This document shows, piece by piece, positions 40,875-51,279 of a stretch of DNA of 57,114 nt (position 1 is its first letter; each line of letters begins with the position of its first letter). The notes under the pieces were generated by a model. That model made no database searches and was not told the origin of the DNA. It saw only the letters and a list, made by a program, of their open reading frames with translations. The position numbers and the translations under genes are program-made. Source of the stretch: Eubacterium sp. (lineage in GTDB: Bacteria; Bacillota; Clostridia; Oscillospirales; Acutalibacteraceae); the NCBI GenBank assembly GCA_022511225.1, contig JAFLRZ010000012.1, positions 1-57,114 of the forward strand, read 5' to 3'.

Positions 40875-43800
40875 ATGGCAAAACTTATATTAACAATATC
40901 GGCAGACAATAAGGCAACACAAAGCGTCAAACTTCTCAATACGGAAATCAAGGCGCTTTCTCAAACACTTTCATCAATTAAGGTTGATAGAAATCTCACA
41001 GCACAAATTAATGCGTTGACAAAGCACTATACGGCACTCGCAAAAGCAGCGGTTAGAGTTAATGAAGCAACTACAAAGAGACAAATAGCCGAGCAACGAC
41101 TTGCTAATGAAGTAAAGCGCGGTAGAACGGAAGAGCAGCGCACATTAAAAGTTAAAGCACAAAGAGAGCAGGCAGAATTGCGTTTAAAGCACGCACAAGA
41201 TAAAGCCGCACAATCCACACAAAACCAAACAAATGCAACAGAGCAAAATACAGATGCTAATAAAGAAAATGAAAAAAGCATTTTGTCAATGGCTGTTGCT
41301 TACGCAAAATCACAGATTGCGGCTAGGTTGGTTTTAATACCCTTACAGCTTATTCGCTCGGCTATTTCTTCTATTAATGATACGCTTGTAAAAACAGAAG
41401 ATACTGTTATCGCCGTACAGCGTGTTGTAAGGGGCGTATCAGGTTCACAGATTTCCAATTCACTTTACGATTTGGCAATAAAATATGGGCAAACATTTGA
41501 AAATGTGCAGTCTATAGCTCTTGACTTTGCGCGTACAGGGCTATCTTGGAATGATACATTAAAAGCAACTGAGGCGGCGTTGTTTGGCGTAAATACCGCA
41601 GAATTAAGCGCAGAAGACGCGGCTGCAGGTTTAATTGCGGTAATGAAACAGTTTGGGAAAGACGCGAGCGAACTTGAAAGCATTATTGACAAACTTAATA
41701 TTACTCAAGATAATGCAGCCGTTACGACAGATAAACTATTAGCTGCACTGCAACGAACAGGTTCTGCGGCTTCCAATGCTAATCTGTCTTTGGAAGAGAC
41801 GGTTGCGCTTATAACTGCACTATCAGCATCGACAGGACGTAGCGGACAAAATCTTGGTACTGCGCTCAATTCGCTTATTCAGTATTCACGCAAGGAAAGC
41901 GCACTTGAGGTGTTTTCCAATTTGAGCGATGAAGCCCGAAATGTAGTTGATAGTTACCGAAAGGGGCTTAAAAAGGCTAATGGCGAAACCTACTCGATTC
42001 TTGATATTTGGCGACAGGTATCGAAAGAAATACAGTCGCTTGATAGCAGACAAGCGGATTTACTCGATAGCTATTTTAGCACCGAAGACGGCTCGGCCCT
42101 TTCCGAAGCTCTTGACGGAGAACTTGAAGATATTTATACTGAAATGGCAGGCGTATATGATACCGCTAATACTTTCCGCAAAAACTATTTTATTGCTTTG
42201 TTGGGCAATATGGATGAAGTCGAGAAAGCACTCGGCAATATGGATAATTCTGTAGGGTATTCACAAAAACAGAATGACGATTACATGCAGTCCTATACCG
42301 CCAGACTTAACTCGCTGCAAGCAAAGTGGCAAGAGTTGGCAAACGACGAGCAGGGTTTTTTAGATTTCAAGAAGGGACTTGTTGATATTGGTTCGATATT
42401 ATTAACTCTAAGTAAATTGACTGGGGGGTTGCGCACGGCACTAATAGCGGCTGCTACTGCATTGAGTGCAATGTTTGCACCCCAGATTTTGGCAGGATTA
42501 GGAAGAATTAAAGATTTCTTTAAAAATCTTTCTAATCCTATTAAGAATCTTGAAAAAGCAAGACAAGCTGCAATCGAAGCGCAAAAAGCACAAACATTAG
42601 CGACCAATTTACAAGAACAAGCTGACATAGCGGCGGCTACTGCTAATCAACTTAAAAACACAACATCCGCAAGCGGAGCGGCGATAGAGGCGGCAGAAAC
42701 TGCCGCAATTAGAGCACAGACTGTTGCTACACAGGCGCAAGCAAGAGCCGATCAACTGGCGGCAGCGGCGGCTACTGCAAGGGCGATTGCTATGCAGGGC
42801 GTAATTGCAATGATAGGCATAGCCATTACGTTAGGTTCTATCCTTATTGGAATATTTCAATCGATTGAGGATAGCAACAAACAAGCATCTGAAGAAAGGC
42901 AGCGACAAAACCAAGAAATAATTGCAGAATGGGAAGCAATTAAAAAAGAAGCTGTCGCTTTCGCTGAATTAAATAAGCAGTATAATGACCTAAAAAATAT
43001 ATCTAATAAGACCACCGAGCAAGAAAACGAGTTTCTTTCGGTCCAACAACAGATAGTAGAAACTCTTGGTTATAAAGCTATCGCATTAAAAAAGTTGACC
43101 GAAGGCACGGCGGAATATCAAGAAAAGCTTGAAGAACTTTCAAAGGATGAAGTTGATAGTTACGCTAAGCAAAGTGCAGCGGCAGCTATTGGCGCACATG
43201 AAAGTTATTATGACGCCCTGTTCAACAGCAAAAAGTTTGCTTTTGGTTATGTTTTTACGGTAGCAAAGGCTTCTGCGGAGATAACAGGGAAGGATATTTC
43301 TTTAGATAACATTGTAGATGGTCTTGATGCTCTACTAACATACATATATGATAGCGGACAGAGAGAATCTTCCGATTACTATGAGCTATATGATTATTAT
43401 AAAGAAGTAAAAAAAGCTTATGAAAGCTATCTAACAGCACAGGCACAAAGCACTGCTTGGGAATATATACGCAATGACGGCATACCACAAACACAAAGCG
43501 AGATTGATTCTCTCGTCGATTCCATAATAGAAGCAACGGGCGCAAGTGAACGATGGCGCGACACCATCGAAGGTGTGGTTGTTGAATTGACAGGATTTAA
43601 AACTCCACAAGAAGAAACTGATAATTGGGCTAACGATATTACCAAAGTTAAGAATGCCTACGACGACTTAATCAAAAAGCTTGAAGAACTCCGCGACTTA
43701 AACAAAGAAGCCTATGATTGGGAAGAAAAGAAGCTCGCCGTACTTGAAGCCGAACAGGCGCTTGAAAACGCACGAAACGAGGCTACGGTTCGTCGATTCA

Positions 43801-44399
43801 ATCAAGCCACAAATCAATGGGAATGGCAGACAGACGAAAAGGCTATTAAGGAAGCCGAAGAAAATCTCGAAAAGGCGCGGCTAAATCTTGAAGAAGCCGC
43901 TTACAACAATATAATCGACCAACTCAAAGAGCAGACAGCGACAAACGAAAGCATACTCGCAATTATAGAAGAAGTTGCACCTTTGCTTGGTGAAGACTTT
44001 GGAAATGCTGTACAAAACGCAATTAAGGATAAAACGAATGTCGACATAACTCAACCTGCAAAATCCTACGACAGTGGCGGAATTGCAAACGGCTTAGGTT
44101 TTATGCCGAAAGCAACGGCACAACCTGAAACCGTCAACGATCCCGAACTTACGGCAAAAATTCTTTCACCTGTTTCCAACGCTCAATTCGACAAATATGT
44201 GCGAGATATGGGCATTATGTTTGAAATGGCACGGCAGTACAGCCAAGTACCAGTTATTGAGCGTGTAGGGGGTGCAACAGATAACCGCATTGATAACAGT
44301 GGGCAAACTATAATGAATGGTGTTGTAATCGGTTCGGATAGGCGCGGCAACACTCTCGACGAACTACTTATGCTTGCAAATATTGTTCCTAAGAATTAA
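40875..44399 (+). CDS. Tail tape measure protein
   Basis: 1174 residues, among the largest genes. Coiled-coil N-terminus (residues 10-140), a TP901-type core (LYDLAIKYGQTFENVQSIALDFARTG, NLSLEETVALITALSASTGRSG), then hydrophobic segments near 515-540 and 640-665 (GVIAMIGIAITLGSILIGIF) and a second coiled coil (KEAEENLEKARLNLEEAAYN). It sets tail length and is ejected with DNA; the length predicts a tail of roughly 170-180 nm by the usual 0.15 nm per residue. GAGCGAG site. Confidence 0.92.
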   Translation: MAKLILTISADNKATQSVKLLNTEIKALSQTLSSIKVDRNLTAQINALTKHYTALAKAAVRVNEATTKRQIAEQRLANEVKRGRTEEQRTLKVKAQREQAELRLKHAQDKAAQSTQNQTNATEQNTDANKENEKSILSMAVAYAKSQIAARLVLIPLQLIRSAISSINDTLVKTEDTVIAVQRVVRGVSGSQISNSLYDLAIKYGQTFENVQSIALDFARTGLSWNDTLKATEAALFGVNTAELSAEDAAAGLIAVMKQFGKDASELESIIDKLNITQDNAAVTTDKLLAALQRTGSAASNANLSLEETVALITALSASTGRSGQNLGTALNSLIQYSRKESALEVFSNLSDEARNVVDSYRKGLKKANGETYSILDIWRQVSKEIQSLDSRQADLLDSYFSTEDGSALSEALDGELEDIYTEMAGVYDTANTFRKNYFIALLGNMDEVEKALGNMDNSVGYSQKQNDDYMQSYTARLNSLQAKWQELANDEQGFLDFKKGLVDIGSILLTLSKLTGGLRTALIAAATALSAMFAPQILAGLGRIKDFFKNLSNPIKNLEKARQAAIEAQKAQTLATNLQEQADIAAATANQLKNTTSASGAAIEAAETAAIRAQTVATQAQARADQLAAAAATARAIAMQGVIAMIGIAITLGSILIGIFQSIEDSNKQASEERQRQNQEIIAEWEAIKKEAVAFAELNKQYNDLKNISNKTTEQENEFLSVQQQIVETLGYKAIALKKLTEGTAEYQEKLEELSKDEVDSYAKQSAAAAIGAHESYYDALFNSKKFAFGYVFTVAKASAEITGKDISLDNIVDGLDALLTYIYDSGQRESSDYYELYDYYKEVKKAYESYLTAQAQSTAWEYIRNDGIPQTQSEIDSLVDSIIEATGASERWRDTIEGVVVELTGFKTPQEETDNWANDITKVKNAYDDLIKKLEELRDLNKEAYDWEEKKLAVLEAEQALENARNEATVRRFNQATNQWEWQTDEKAIKEAEENLEKARLNLEEAAYNNIIDQLKEQTATNESILAIIEEVAPLLGEDFGNAVQNAIKDKTNVDITQPAKSYDSGGIANGLGFMPKATAQPETVNDPELTAKILSPVSNAQFDKYVRDMGIMFEMARQYSQVPVIERVGGATDNRIDNSGQTIMNGVVIGSDRRGNTLDELLMLANIVPKN

Positions 44400-44413
44400 C
44401 AGGAGAAATAGCT

Positions 44414-47400
44414 ATGGCAATTTTTCAACCGACAAACATAATTCCGTCATCTTTAATCGGACAGGGAACGGTAGACGTAAACGACAATATGGAAATCTCT
44501 TGGCAAGTTAACGGCAACAGCGCCATGACAGCTTTTCAGATTGACTTTTATCGTAAAAGCCCTGTTTCTATATACGAATCTTTTATAAGCACGTATTCGG
44601 AAATTCCTAACGGCGGTTTTTATGGAATCGACCGTTTCGGCAATCCTCAGTTTTTTACTTGGAATGCGAATGAGCCGTGGAATGTTTATGATGGTAAATT
44701 CGCCAACGGCAACGAATACAAGTTTAAGATTACGCAGTATTGGAAACAACAGGGCGAAATTTATTTCGTTTCGGATTCCCAAACTAACATTGGAGGAAGT
44801 CGATTTTTTTATGTCCCTAATGTCGGGTATATTTCATTCTCTTATAGAATCAGCGATGGAAAAAGTCGTCTTTTTATTTACAATATAACGAGGAAAAAAT
44901 TATGGGTAAAAACCGGCGACAATAGCGCCCCATTATTAGAACTTACAAACTTTTCCGTAAACAATTCTGAACCGTCGTCGGGAATAAATATGGGAACGGC
45001 TGAAGACTATGGGTACGATTTCACAATTCAAAACTCTTTTAATGCTTTTGTTACAAGAACAACCCCGTCGCTTCAAATCTATCAGACGGATGAAAATTTC
45101 CAAAATCCTATAGCTTTGACTAATACTCTTGCAACGTCGATAGGATATTTCCAAGCACAATATACTCAAGAACAGAACAACGCCATCCGCTGGATTAGGT
45201 GGCAAATTGCACAAGCAAATAACGGGATGGTAGGTGAAATTCTCGCAGATACAGGCGATATTTATACACCTACGCTCGAATTTGAGTTCAACGGCTTCTT
45301 TGACGGACAGCAGTATGCAATTCGTTGTTTTGGCGAGAGTGAAAGCGGGCAATCTTGCGATTCGGATTGGCAATACTTTACTATTACAATAGAAAATCCG
45401 GGGCAATATAGTGGAAACTTTACAGCGAAATGCTTAAATAAGGAAAATGCCACACTTTTGGAATGGGAAGATGTTGAGGTAATAAGCGGCATATATGCAC
45501 CGCCCGTAAATAATAGCGGGGAAGCTGTTTCATACGAAAATGGGGCGATTATTCTCCCCGCAAATTCATCAGCAACTTGGCAAAACACAGGTGCAGGAAA
45601 CACAGAAACAAATATAGCTTTTGCTTCGCCGTGGACAGCGGTTTGTAGTTTTCAGCCCAATGTTACGGGAAAAACCAGCACAATATCATTAAGCGGTAGC
45701 GCATCCACTCCGACAACCCCACCGATAGCCGCTCAACAAAAAACATTTTCAGGTTCAACGGCTGTCTCTACATATACAAATAAAAGGACGGTTAGCGAGT
45801 ATGCCACCATCCAAGAATCGGACGGAACCTATACAGCGACTGGAACTGTAAACATGGGCAACGATTGGGAAAAATTTACTAATGTTGTTGCGAATTGGAC
45901 AAATAATCCTGATTTACCTCTAACCCCTGAAATCTCTTTAAATTTAGACGGAAAAAGCTACGAGTTTAATATCACTGGCGGAAAAGAATTTCAACTATTA
46001 TCGGGAAATGTTACCGAATATATTCAAGCCAATAAAACAACTCTAACACAAGAGTTTGATGGAGTCATTGATTCTTATATTGTGAATAATACATCTCCGG
46101 GCGTAGTTCATTATGAAATATCAACGAACGGAAATACAATGACCGTTACGTTGTGGAGCAACCCAGACGCGTCGCCTCAAGCTGTGTCTATACAAATTAC
46201 CGCTTCAATGGAGTCGGCGTACACCACAACAATTTCGCAAAATGTTGACAGCAATGTTGTAAATTATAAAGTCATATCCGTGAGTAATAATGTGGTTGAT
46301 TATTCGGTTTCACTTAGTAATAACACTATAACGGCGGAAATTGTAGCGAACCAATCTGACGCGGAAGTATATTTAGGAATTGAATTATTAAGCAATGTTT
46401 CTCAAGGATTATTCTTCTCTTGTCAATCTAATAATGTGAAAATAAATAGAACCGCAAACGATATTGTTGTAAAAGTAGCAGGCAATACGGATTATACATA
46501 CGCAATTCCATACGGGAAAGATACGCAGTGTACTGTTATTGTAAACACGCAACAAGTTATTGTATATTTTTATTCAGGTAACGCTATTTTAAATCAATAC
46601 GTAAATCCGATAAGTTTGTCTGCTTGGCAAAAAACAATATCCGGCGTAAATATTTATGGTGCTACATCAGGAATGTACTATAATAACGTAACAATATACA
46701 ACGATGCTGAAAGTTCTATCGCGATTCCGTCCATTTACGTAAACAACCCAGACTTTGAACCTGTTTGGAACAATGAACAATATAGCCTGTACATGACAGC
46801 AAACTTCAACGGAAACCTTGAAGGCGGTACGGGTACGGCAAGCGGTAATGGTTTTAGAATTTACCGTCAAGAAATCGGCACAACCATTTTGACACCAATA
46901 GCTACAGTTCCGTCCACAACAACATCACTTAAAGACTACGGAATTGTTAGCCGTAAAGCATATCAATATTCACTCTATGCTTACGATATAAACGGCGCGT
47001 TTATGAGCGCAGTAGAGGCAAAAAATACGATAGCAACCTCTTTTAAGAATTATTCGTTGCTTGTTTGTGATTACGACCAAGTAAATGACGAATACCACGT
47101 ACGCAAGCAATATCTCTTTGCATTGAATTTAGCAGACGGAAGTGTAGGCAACAATAATTCTCCCACTATGAACGCCAATTTTACGCCTTATCCGACGAGA
47201 ATGCCGTCTGCACAGAAATATGCAAGCGGCACGCTTTCGGGGCTTATAGGCACAATTTACACCGTTCCTGCGCTGATTGAACAGATAGGACAGTACAAGT
47301 ACACAGCGAAGCCTTCGACTATGGACTACTTCGATAGCGTGGATTTGGAGCAAGAACTGTACAATTTATCCGTTGCGCCTTATCAACTTTTCCTGTGTGA

Positions 47401-47809
47401 TATGAAAGGCAGACTGCGTATGATTGCTACGAGCGGTCCGATAACAATGACGACGAACTTAAAGCAAAAGCAGCAGTCTATCTCTATTTCTTTGCCGTGG
47501 GTTGAAGTTGGCGACGCAAGCGATGTAACGATTATTCAAACGCCTAACGACTACGGTTGGAATAACGATAATCAAGTGCTCGATGTTGAACTTGATGTGG
47601 ATGTGGCAACGGGAGAATTGTTCGCTCAATATCCTTTCCCTTACAATGGCACGAAGTTCTATTTAACGGGCGTAAACAAGGAAAAATTGACAGCAAAGAC
47701 ACCGCTCGGCGTCACACCCGCACAGTTTAATTTGAGCGATACGGCAGAGAATACAAAAGACGGTGAACTAACGGCAACCGTAATCGTGAACAGCGAGGAC
47801 AACCAATGA
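44414..47809 (+). CDS. Large tail-tip / distal tail protein
   Basis: 1131 residues directly after the tape measure. It is beta-rich with several fibronectin/Ig-like segments (MEISWQVNGNSAMTAFQIDFYRK; GNGFRIYRQEIGTTILTPIA). A central Asn/Ser/Thr-rich region is AT-richer than the ends. The C-terminal part (SVAPYQLFLCDMKGRLRMIA) is like distal tail plate proteins. The middle (about residues 360-760) may be a receptor-binding insert. Overlaps the next gene by 4 bases. Confidence 0.7.
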   Translation: MAIFQPTNIIPSSLIGQGTVDVNDNMEISWQVNGNSAMTAFQIDFYRKSPVSIYESFISTYSEIPNGGFYGIDRFGNPQFFTWNANEPWNVYDGKFANGNEYKFKITQYWKQQGEIYFVSDSQTNIGGSRFFYVPNVGYISFSYRISDGKSRLFIYNITRKKLWVKTGDNSAPLLELTNFSVNNSEPSSGINMGTAEDYGYDFTIQNSFNAFVTRTTPSLQIYQTDENFQNPIALTNTLATSIGYFQAQYTQEQNNAIRWIRWQIAQANNGMVGEILADTGDIYTPTLEFEFNGFFDGQQYAIRCFGESESGQSCDSDWQYFTITIENPGQYSGNFTAKCLNKENATLLEWEDVEVISGIYAPPVNNSGEAVSYENGAIILPANSSATWQNTGAGNTETNIAFASPWTAVCSFQPNVTGKTSTISLSGSASTPTTPPIAAQQKTFSGSTAVSTYTNKRTVSEYATIQESDGTYTATGTVNMGNDWEKFTNVVANWTNNPDLPLTPEISLNLDGKSYEFNITGGKEFQLLSGNVTEYIQANKTTLTQEFDGVIDSYIVNNTSPGVVHYEISTNGNTMTVTLWSNPDASPQAVSIQITASMESAYTTTISQNVDSNVVNYKVISVSNNVVDYSVSLSNNTITAEIVANQSDAEVYLGIELLSNVSQGLFFSCQSNNVKINRTANDIVVKVAGNTDYTYAIPYGKDTQCTVIVNTQQVIVYFYSGNAILNQYVNPISLSAWQKTISGVNIYGATSGMYYNNVTIYNDAESSIAIPSIYVNNPDFEPVWNNEQYSLYMTANFNGNLEGGTGTASGNGFRIYRQEIGTTILTPIATVPSTTTSLKDYGIVSRKAYQYSLYAYDINGAFMSAVEAKNTIATSFKNYSLLVCDYDQVNDEYHVRKQYLFALNLADGSVGNNNSPTMNANFTPYPTRMPSAQKYASGTLSGLIGTIYTVPALIEQIGQYKYTAKPSTMDYFDSVDLEQELYNLSVAPYQLFLCDMKGRLRMIATSGPITMTTNLKQKQQSISISLPWVEVGDASDVTIIQTPNDYGWNNDNQVLDVELDVDVATGELFAQYPFPYNGTKFYLTGVNKEKLTAKTPLGVTPAQFNLSDTAENTKDGELTATVIVNSEDNQ

Positions 47810-49122
47810 CACCGGCACAGAGATTTCAAGACTATCTACGCATTATTGCTAATCCCGACAAAATGCAAGTCATAACAAAGATTGAATTTCTCAATCCCGA
47901 TGATACGGTGGCTTACGCTTTGGACGGTACATACAAAAGGCGATATGGTGGATATGCAGACAGTAGAGCGTTTTTGCAGGACGGCAATATCAACATATCG
48001 CTCAACAACGGACAGCGTAGGACGGCTTCTGTGCGCTTTGAGAACCTCGACAATGCGTTTGACTACGCCGTAAACAAATTGTGGTTTGGACAGCGTGTAA
48101 GGCTCTTAAAAGGCGTTATATTGAGCGACGGCAGCGAGTTTTATCTTCCTCAAGGTGTATTCTATTTCAATTCGCCTAAAACAGCATGGAAACCCAATGC
48201 GAGAACGACGGACTATCAACTTGTAGATAAGTGGGCTTACCTTGACGGAACGCTTTTTGGCAATTTGGAAAATACATACGAAGTACCGAGTAGAACAAAT
48301 ATCTTTGAAGCAATACAAGGCATACTCAATCTTTCCAAGTTCACACATACAGCGACAAGCAATATTGAGGCTATGATTGATTGTGTTAAACCATTATTTA
48401 CGGATTATTACAACAACCGATACAACACAATCAATGGTGAAGAGGTGCCAATGAATTTAGCCCCTTATACGGTAACAACTGCGCTTGGCTCTACATACGG
48501 AAAGGTGTTTCTTGACCTAAATTCAATTCTTGCAGGTTGGATAGGGTACAACGCCAATGGTGCTTTAGAAGTAGAACCGTCGCAGGACGATATAAACGAC
48601 GCAGACAAGCCCGTTATGTGGAGTTTTTCAGAGAATAGTAAAACTTTTCTTGGGCTTGATGAAACGGCGAATCCGTCGCAAGTTTATAACGATGTTATTG
48701 TGTGGGGAGAAAATCTTGACGGAGGCGTAGTGGGCGCGAGAGCGACAAACCACGATCCTACAAGTGATACAAACGCTAACCTAATCGGGCTTAAAACTTA
48801 TGTGGAGAGTAGCGACATTAACTACTCAAATGAGCAGTGTCAAGCCCTTGCTAATTGGTATTTAAAGCGCAAAACGGTGTTGCAAAAGTCCGTAACATTC
48901 TCTTGTACGCAGATGTTTCACTTGCGAGAAAATAACCTTGTATCGGTACTGCGATCGGACAAGCCAAACTCGCCGATAGAAAAACACCTGATACAGTCAA
49001 TGACTATTCCGCTGAAAGTATCGGGGGCGATGTCGATTACGGCAACTTCGATACAAGACTTTCCCGATGTAACCGAAGTTAGTATGGACGAATTTCTTAA
49101 CGCACAAGGAGGCAATCAATGA
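47806..49122 (+). CDS. Tail hub / baseplate protein
   Basis: 438 residues. Opening MTPAQRFQDYLRIIANPDKMQVITKIEFLN is split between a helix and the first beta strands. Later GQRRTASVRFENLDNAF and RVRLLKGVIL fit tail hub proteins of gp27/gp44 style found after distal tail proteins in Firmicutes siphophages. No endopeptidase motif is seen. Confidence 0.65.
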   Translation: MTPAQRFQDYLRIIANPDKMQVITKIEFLNPDDTVAYALDGTYKRRYGGYADSRAFLQDGNINISLNNGQRRTASVRFENLDNAFDYAVNKLWFGQRVRLLKGVILSDGSEFYLPQGVFYFNSPKTAWKPNARTTDYQLVDKWAYLDGTLFGNLENTYEVPSRTNIFEAIQGILNLSKFTHTATSNIEAMIDCVKPLFTDYYNNRYNTINGEEVPMNLAPYTVTTALGSTYGKVFLDLNSILAGWIGYNANGALEVEPSQDDINDADKPVMWSFSENSKTFLGLDETANPSQVYNDVIVWGENLDGGVVGARATNHDPTSDTNANLIGLKTYVESSDINYSNEQCQALANWYLKRKTVLQKSVTFSCTQMFHLRENNLVSVLRSDKPNSPIEKHLIQSMTIPLKVSGAMSITATSIQDFPDVTEVSMDEFLNAQGGNQ

Positions 49123-49442
49123 GCGCATATAGTGAAGCAAGCAAGCTTAAAACACAGCTTACACGACTTATAAACGAAGCGATTGAAAACCACCCGACAA
49201 TTAAGTCTACAATCAAGGCGAAAAAGGCGACGGTGGCAAACATTGATAATCCCGTGAACACAACCGCAAAGACAGTGGTGGTACGGTTGCCGTTTGATAC
49301 TTCAACAATTACGTTGCCGTACAATCCGCAAATGGAAAGTTATTTGACAAGTGGAACCGTAAAAGGAAAAGTGGTAAGCGTTTGGTACAATCAATCAATA
49401 AACAACGGAATCGTTATGCAAAGTGGCGATTGGAGTATATAA
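49119..49442 (+). CDS. Small tail-region protein
   Basis: 107 residues overlapping the hub gene by 4 bases. A basic helix (ASKLKTQLTRLINEAIEN) is followed by beta strands (KTVVVRLPFDTSTITLPYN). Possibly a baseplate accessory or adapter. Not recognised. Confidence 0.5.
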   Translation: MSAYSEASKLKTQLTRLINEAIENHPTIKSTIKAKKATVANIDNPVNTTAKTVVVRLPFDTSTITLPYNPQMESYLTSGTVKGKVVSVWYNQSINNGIVMQSGDWSI

Positions 49443-49453
49443 AGGAGAACGTT

Positions 49454-50821
49454 ATGGCATATCAAAATCAAAAAGTAAAAGCGAGGCAAGTTATAGCTAA
49501 ATCCACTCAAACGGAAACTTTGGGCATTGTTTCGGGGGTTCCTATGGGAAATTGGAACTCAACAACGCAGTATCAAAAGCTCAATATAGTGCGGTCTCAC
49601 GGCGCGACTTATCAAGCTAAACGGAATAATCAGGGCGTGGAACCTACTGTAACGGCAGGGTGGCAAGATGTATGGCAAGTCGTAGCGTATGACGGCGGCG
49701 AAGTAAATCCCGATGGGGATTACCCCGGTATGAGTGTAGGCAATGCTACAAACGCTCAAAACGACGGAAGCGGTAATAATATAGCAAATCAGTTTGAACA
49801 AATAAACAGTCTCATTCCGTCGTCTACTACCGCAGAAAACCAACTTGCTAACGAAGCCTTTGTAAACTCCTCAATAAACAATATGGCGGCGTTTTATATC
49901 GAATCGAACGCTCAAGGCGACGCGTGGCCGACAAGAGACAGTTTATTAAATGCAACAACTTTTTACAATGCCGGGCAAGCTCGCGTTCCTACAACCAACG
50001 ACTATGCTACGGTTTTGGCTGACGAATCGCAACCGCAGGGCGCAGACGGAAGTTATCCGACAACTCGATATTCTTATCAAGGCGGCACATACCCAAACGG
50101 ACAGTGGGGTTTTCAATATGTGGTAAACAATACTTCGCTTACGCAAGCACAAGTCAACGCAATCAATAGCGGTATTACAAAAGAACTTGTGGAACAAATC
50201 GGTACAGGACAATCGACATATTATGCTTCCGCTACGGCTACGGGTACAGGAACGCCGGGCAGCATAAATGCAACAATAGAGGGTTTTGAAGAAAAAATAG
50301 GTGTAACGCTTGTACTGAACTTTCCCGGAACAGTAACGATTAACGAAAGCGTAACGCTAATAGTAATAAACGGCGGTAACGGGAGGCAAGTGAAATATGG
50401 CACGAATGTGAACATAAAACCCTACATTTCTACTGGCGATATTTGCACTTTTGTATTCGACGGCTCGAATTACAAGCTAATATCTGTCGATAAAAAGGCA
50501 GTTGTGGGGGCAACGCCGAAGTATAGACACCATATTTCTTCGGGGTATATGTCTTACAGACTGTATTTTAGCTTTGATACAGAAGACGCAACCCCTTATT
50601 CGGGCGAAGCGGCAGTGGCAGCCGCACTCTACAAGATTTATGGAAGCAATTCGATAGAAGCGTCAGGTTCAGCCCAAAGCTCGACAAGCAGTGCAGTTAT
50701 ACCTGTTTATTCGGTAAAATCCCCCGACGGAAAGACCTTGAAGTATACATACGGGGTTTACTCACAAACTGAGGGTAGTCCGTACAGCGGTAACGCAACC
50801 GATATGGTCGTTCCGTTATAA
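49454..50821 (+). CDS. Tail fibre / receptor-binding protein
   Basis: 455 residues from the ATG at 49454 behind AAAGGAG. After a short anchor, residues 30-75 resemble a carbohydrate-binding module (YQKLNIVRSHGATYQAKRNN, WQDVWQVVAYD). The rest is Gly/Ser/Thr/Asn-rich with a trimeric-fibre look (EGFEEKIGVTLVLNFPGTV). It ends in a compact beta domain. Likely contacts the host surface. Confidence 0.65.
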   Translation: MAYQNQKVKARQVIAKSTQTETLGIVSGVPMGNWNSTTQYQKLNIVRSHGATYQAKRNNQGVEPTVTAGWQDVWQVVAYDGGEVNPDGDYPGMSVGNATNAQNDGSGNNIANQFEQINSLIPSSTTAENQLANEAFVNSSINNMAAFYIESNAQGDAWPTRDSLLNATTFYNAGQARVPTTNDYATVLADESQPQGADGSYPTTRYSYQGGTYPNGQWGFQYVVNNTSLTQAQVNAINSGITKELVEQIGTGQSTYYASATATGTGTPGSINATIEGFEEKIGVTLVLNFPGTVTINESVTLIVINGGNGRQVKYGTNVNIKPYISTGDICTFVFDGSNYKLISVDKKAVVGATPKYRHHISSGYMSYRLYFSFDTEDATPYSGEAAVAAALYKIYGSNSIEASGSAQSSTSSAVIPVYSVKSPDGKTLKYTYGVYSQTEGSPYSGNATDMVVPL

Positions 50822-50833
50822 AGGAGTATAAAT

Positions 50834-51241
50834 ATGAAATTCATTTATTCACAATCGGAAAATATCTTTGAGATAAGTCAGTTTATCGCAACGACCGAAG
50901 AGCATAAAGCGATTGCGCTTGCAAACGGCTATGTCGAGGTAAGCGACGAGGATTACGAACGCCTTGTCAATCACGAGCTTTGTTGGAATAACGGCGAACT
51001 TGTACCGTATTACAAAACGCAAGAAGAGATTACGGAAGAGCAAATGTTTTTGCGAGTACAAGAAACGGAAATGCGAATTGCTGAACTTAAAGCCGAACTC
51101 GCAAAAATAAAAGAAGACATAGAGCAGGAAGCTTTCGGAATCGTGCGCGATGATTACACCGAGAAGAAAGTGCGCGCAGCGGAAATAATCAACGAGCTTC
51201 GCGTGCTCGAAGGCAAAGAGCCGAGAGTAATAAAATTCTAA
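50834..51241 (+). CDS. Tail fibre assembly/chaperone-like protein
   Basis: 135 residues, last virion gene. N-terminal beta part (MKFIYSQSENIFEISQFIA), then a charged coiled coil (RIAELKAELAKIKEDIEQEAFG). Its location after the fibre gene suggests a chaperone or tip component. Ends at the bidirectional terminator. Confidence 0.55.
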   Translation: MKFIYSQSENIFEISQFIATTEEHKAIALANGYVEVSDEDYERLVNHELCWNNGELVPYYKTQEEITEEQMFLRVQETEMRIAELKAELAKIKEDIEQEAFGIVRDDYTEKKVRAAEIINELRVLEGKEPRVIKF

Positions 51242-51245
51242 TAAA

Positions 51246-51275
51246 AAGACTCCCTTATCGAAAAAAGGGAGTCTT
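51246..51275. terminator. Bidirectional terminator between late operon and integrase
   Basis: AAGACTCCCTT and AAGGGAGTCTT form a perfect 11-bp stem. The A-run on the left provides the T-run for leftward transcripts (integrase); rightward transcripts from the fibre genes meet a shorter T tract. It lies in the 38-base gap between convergent stop codons. Confidence 0.85.
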
Positions 51276-51279
51276 CTGT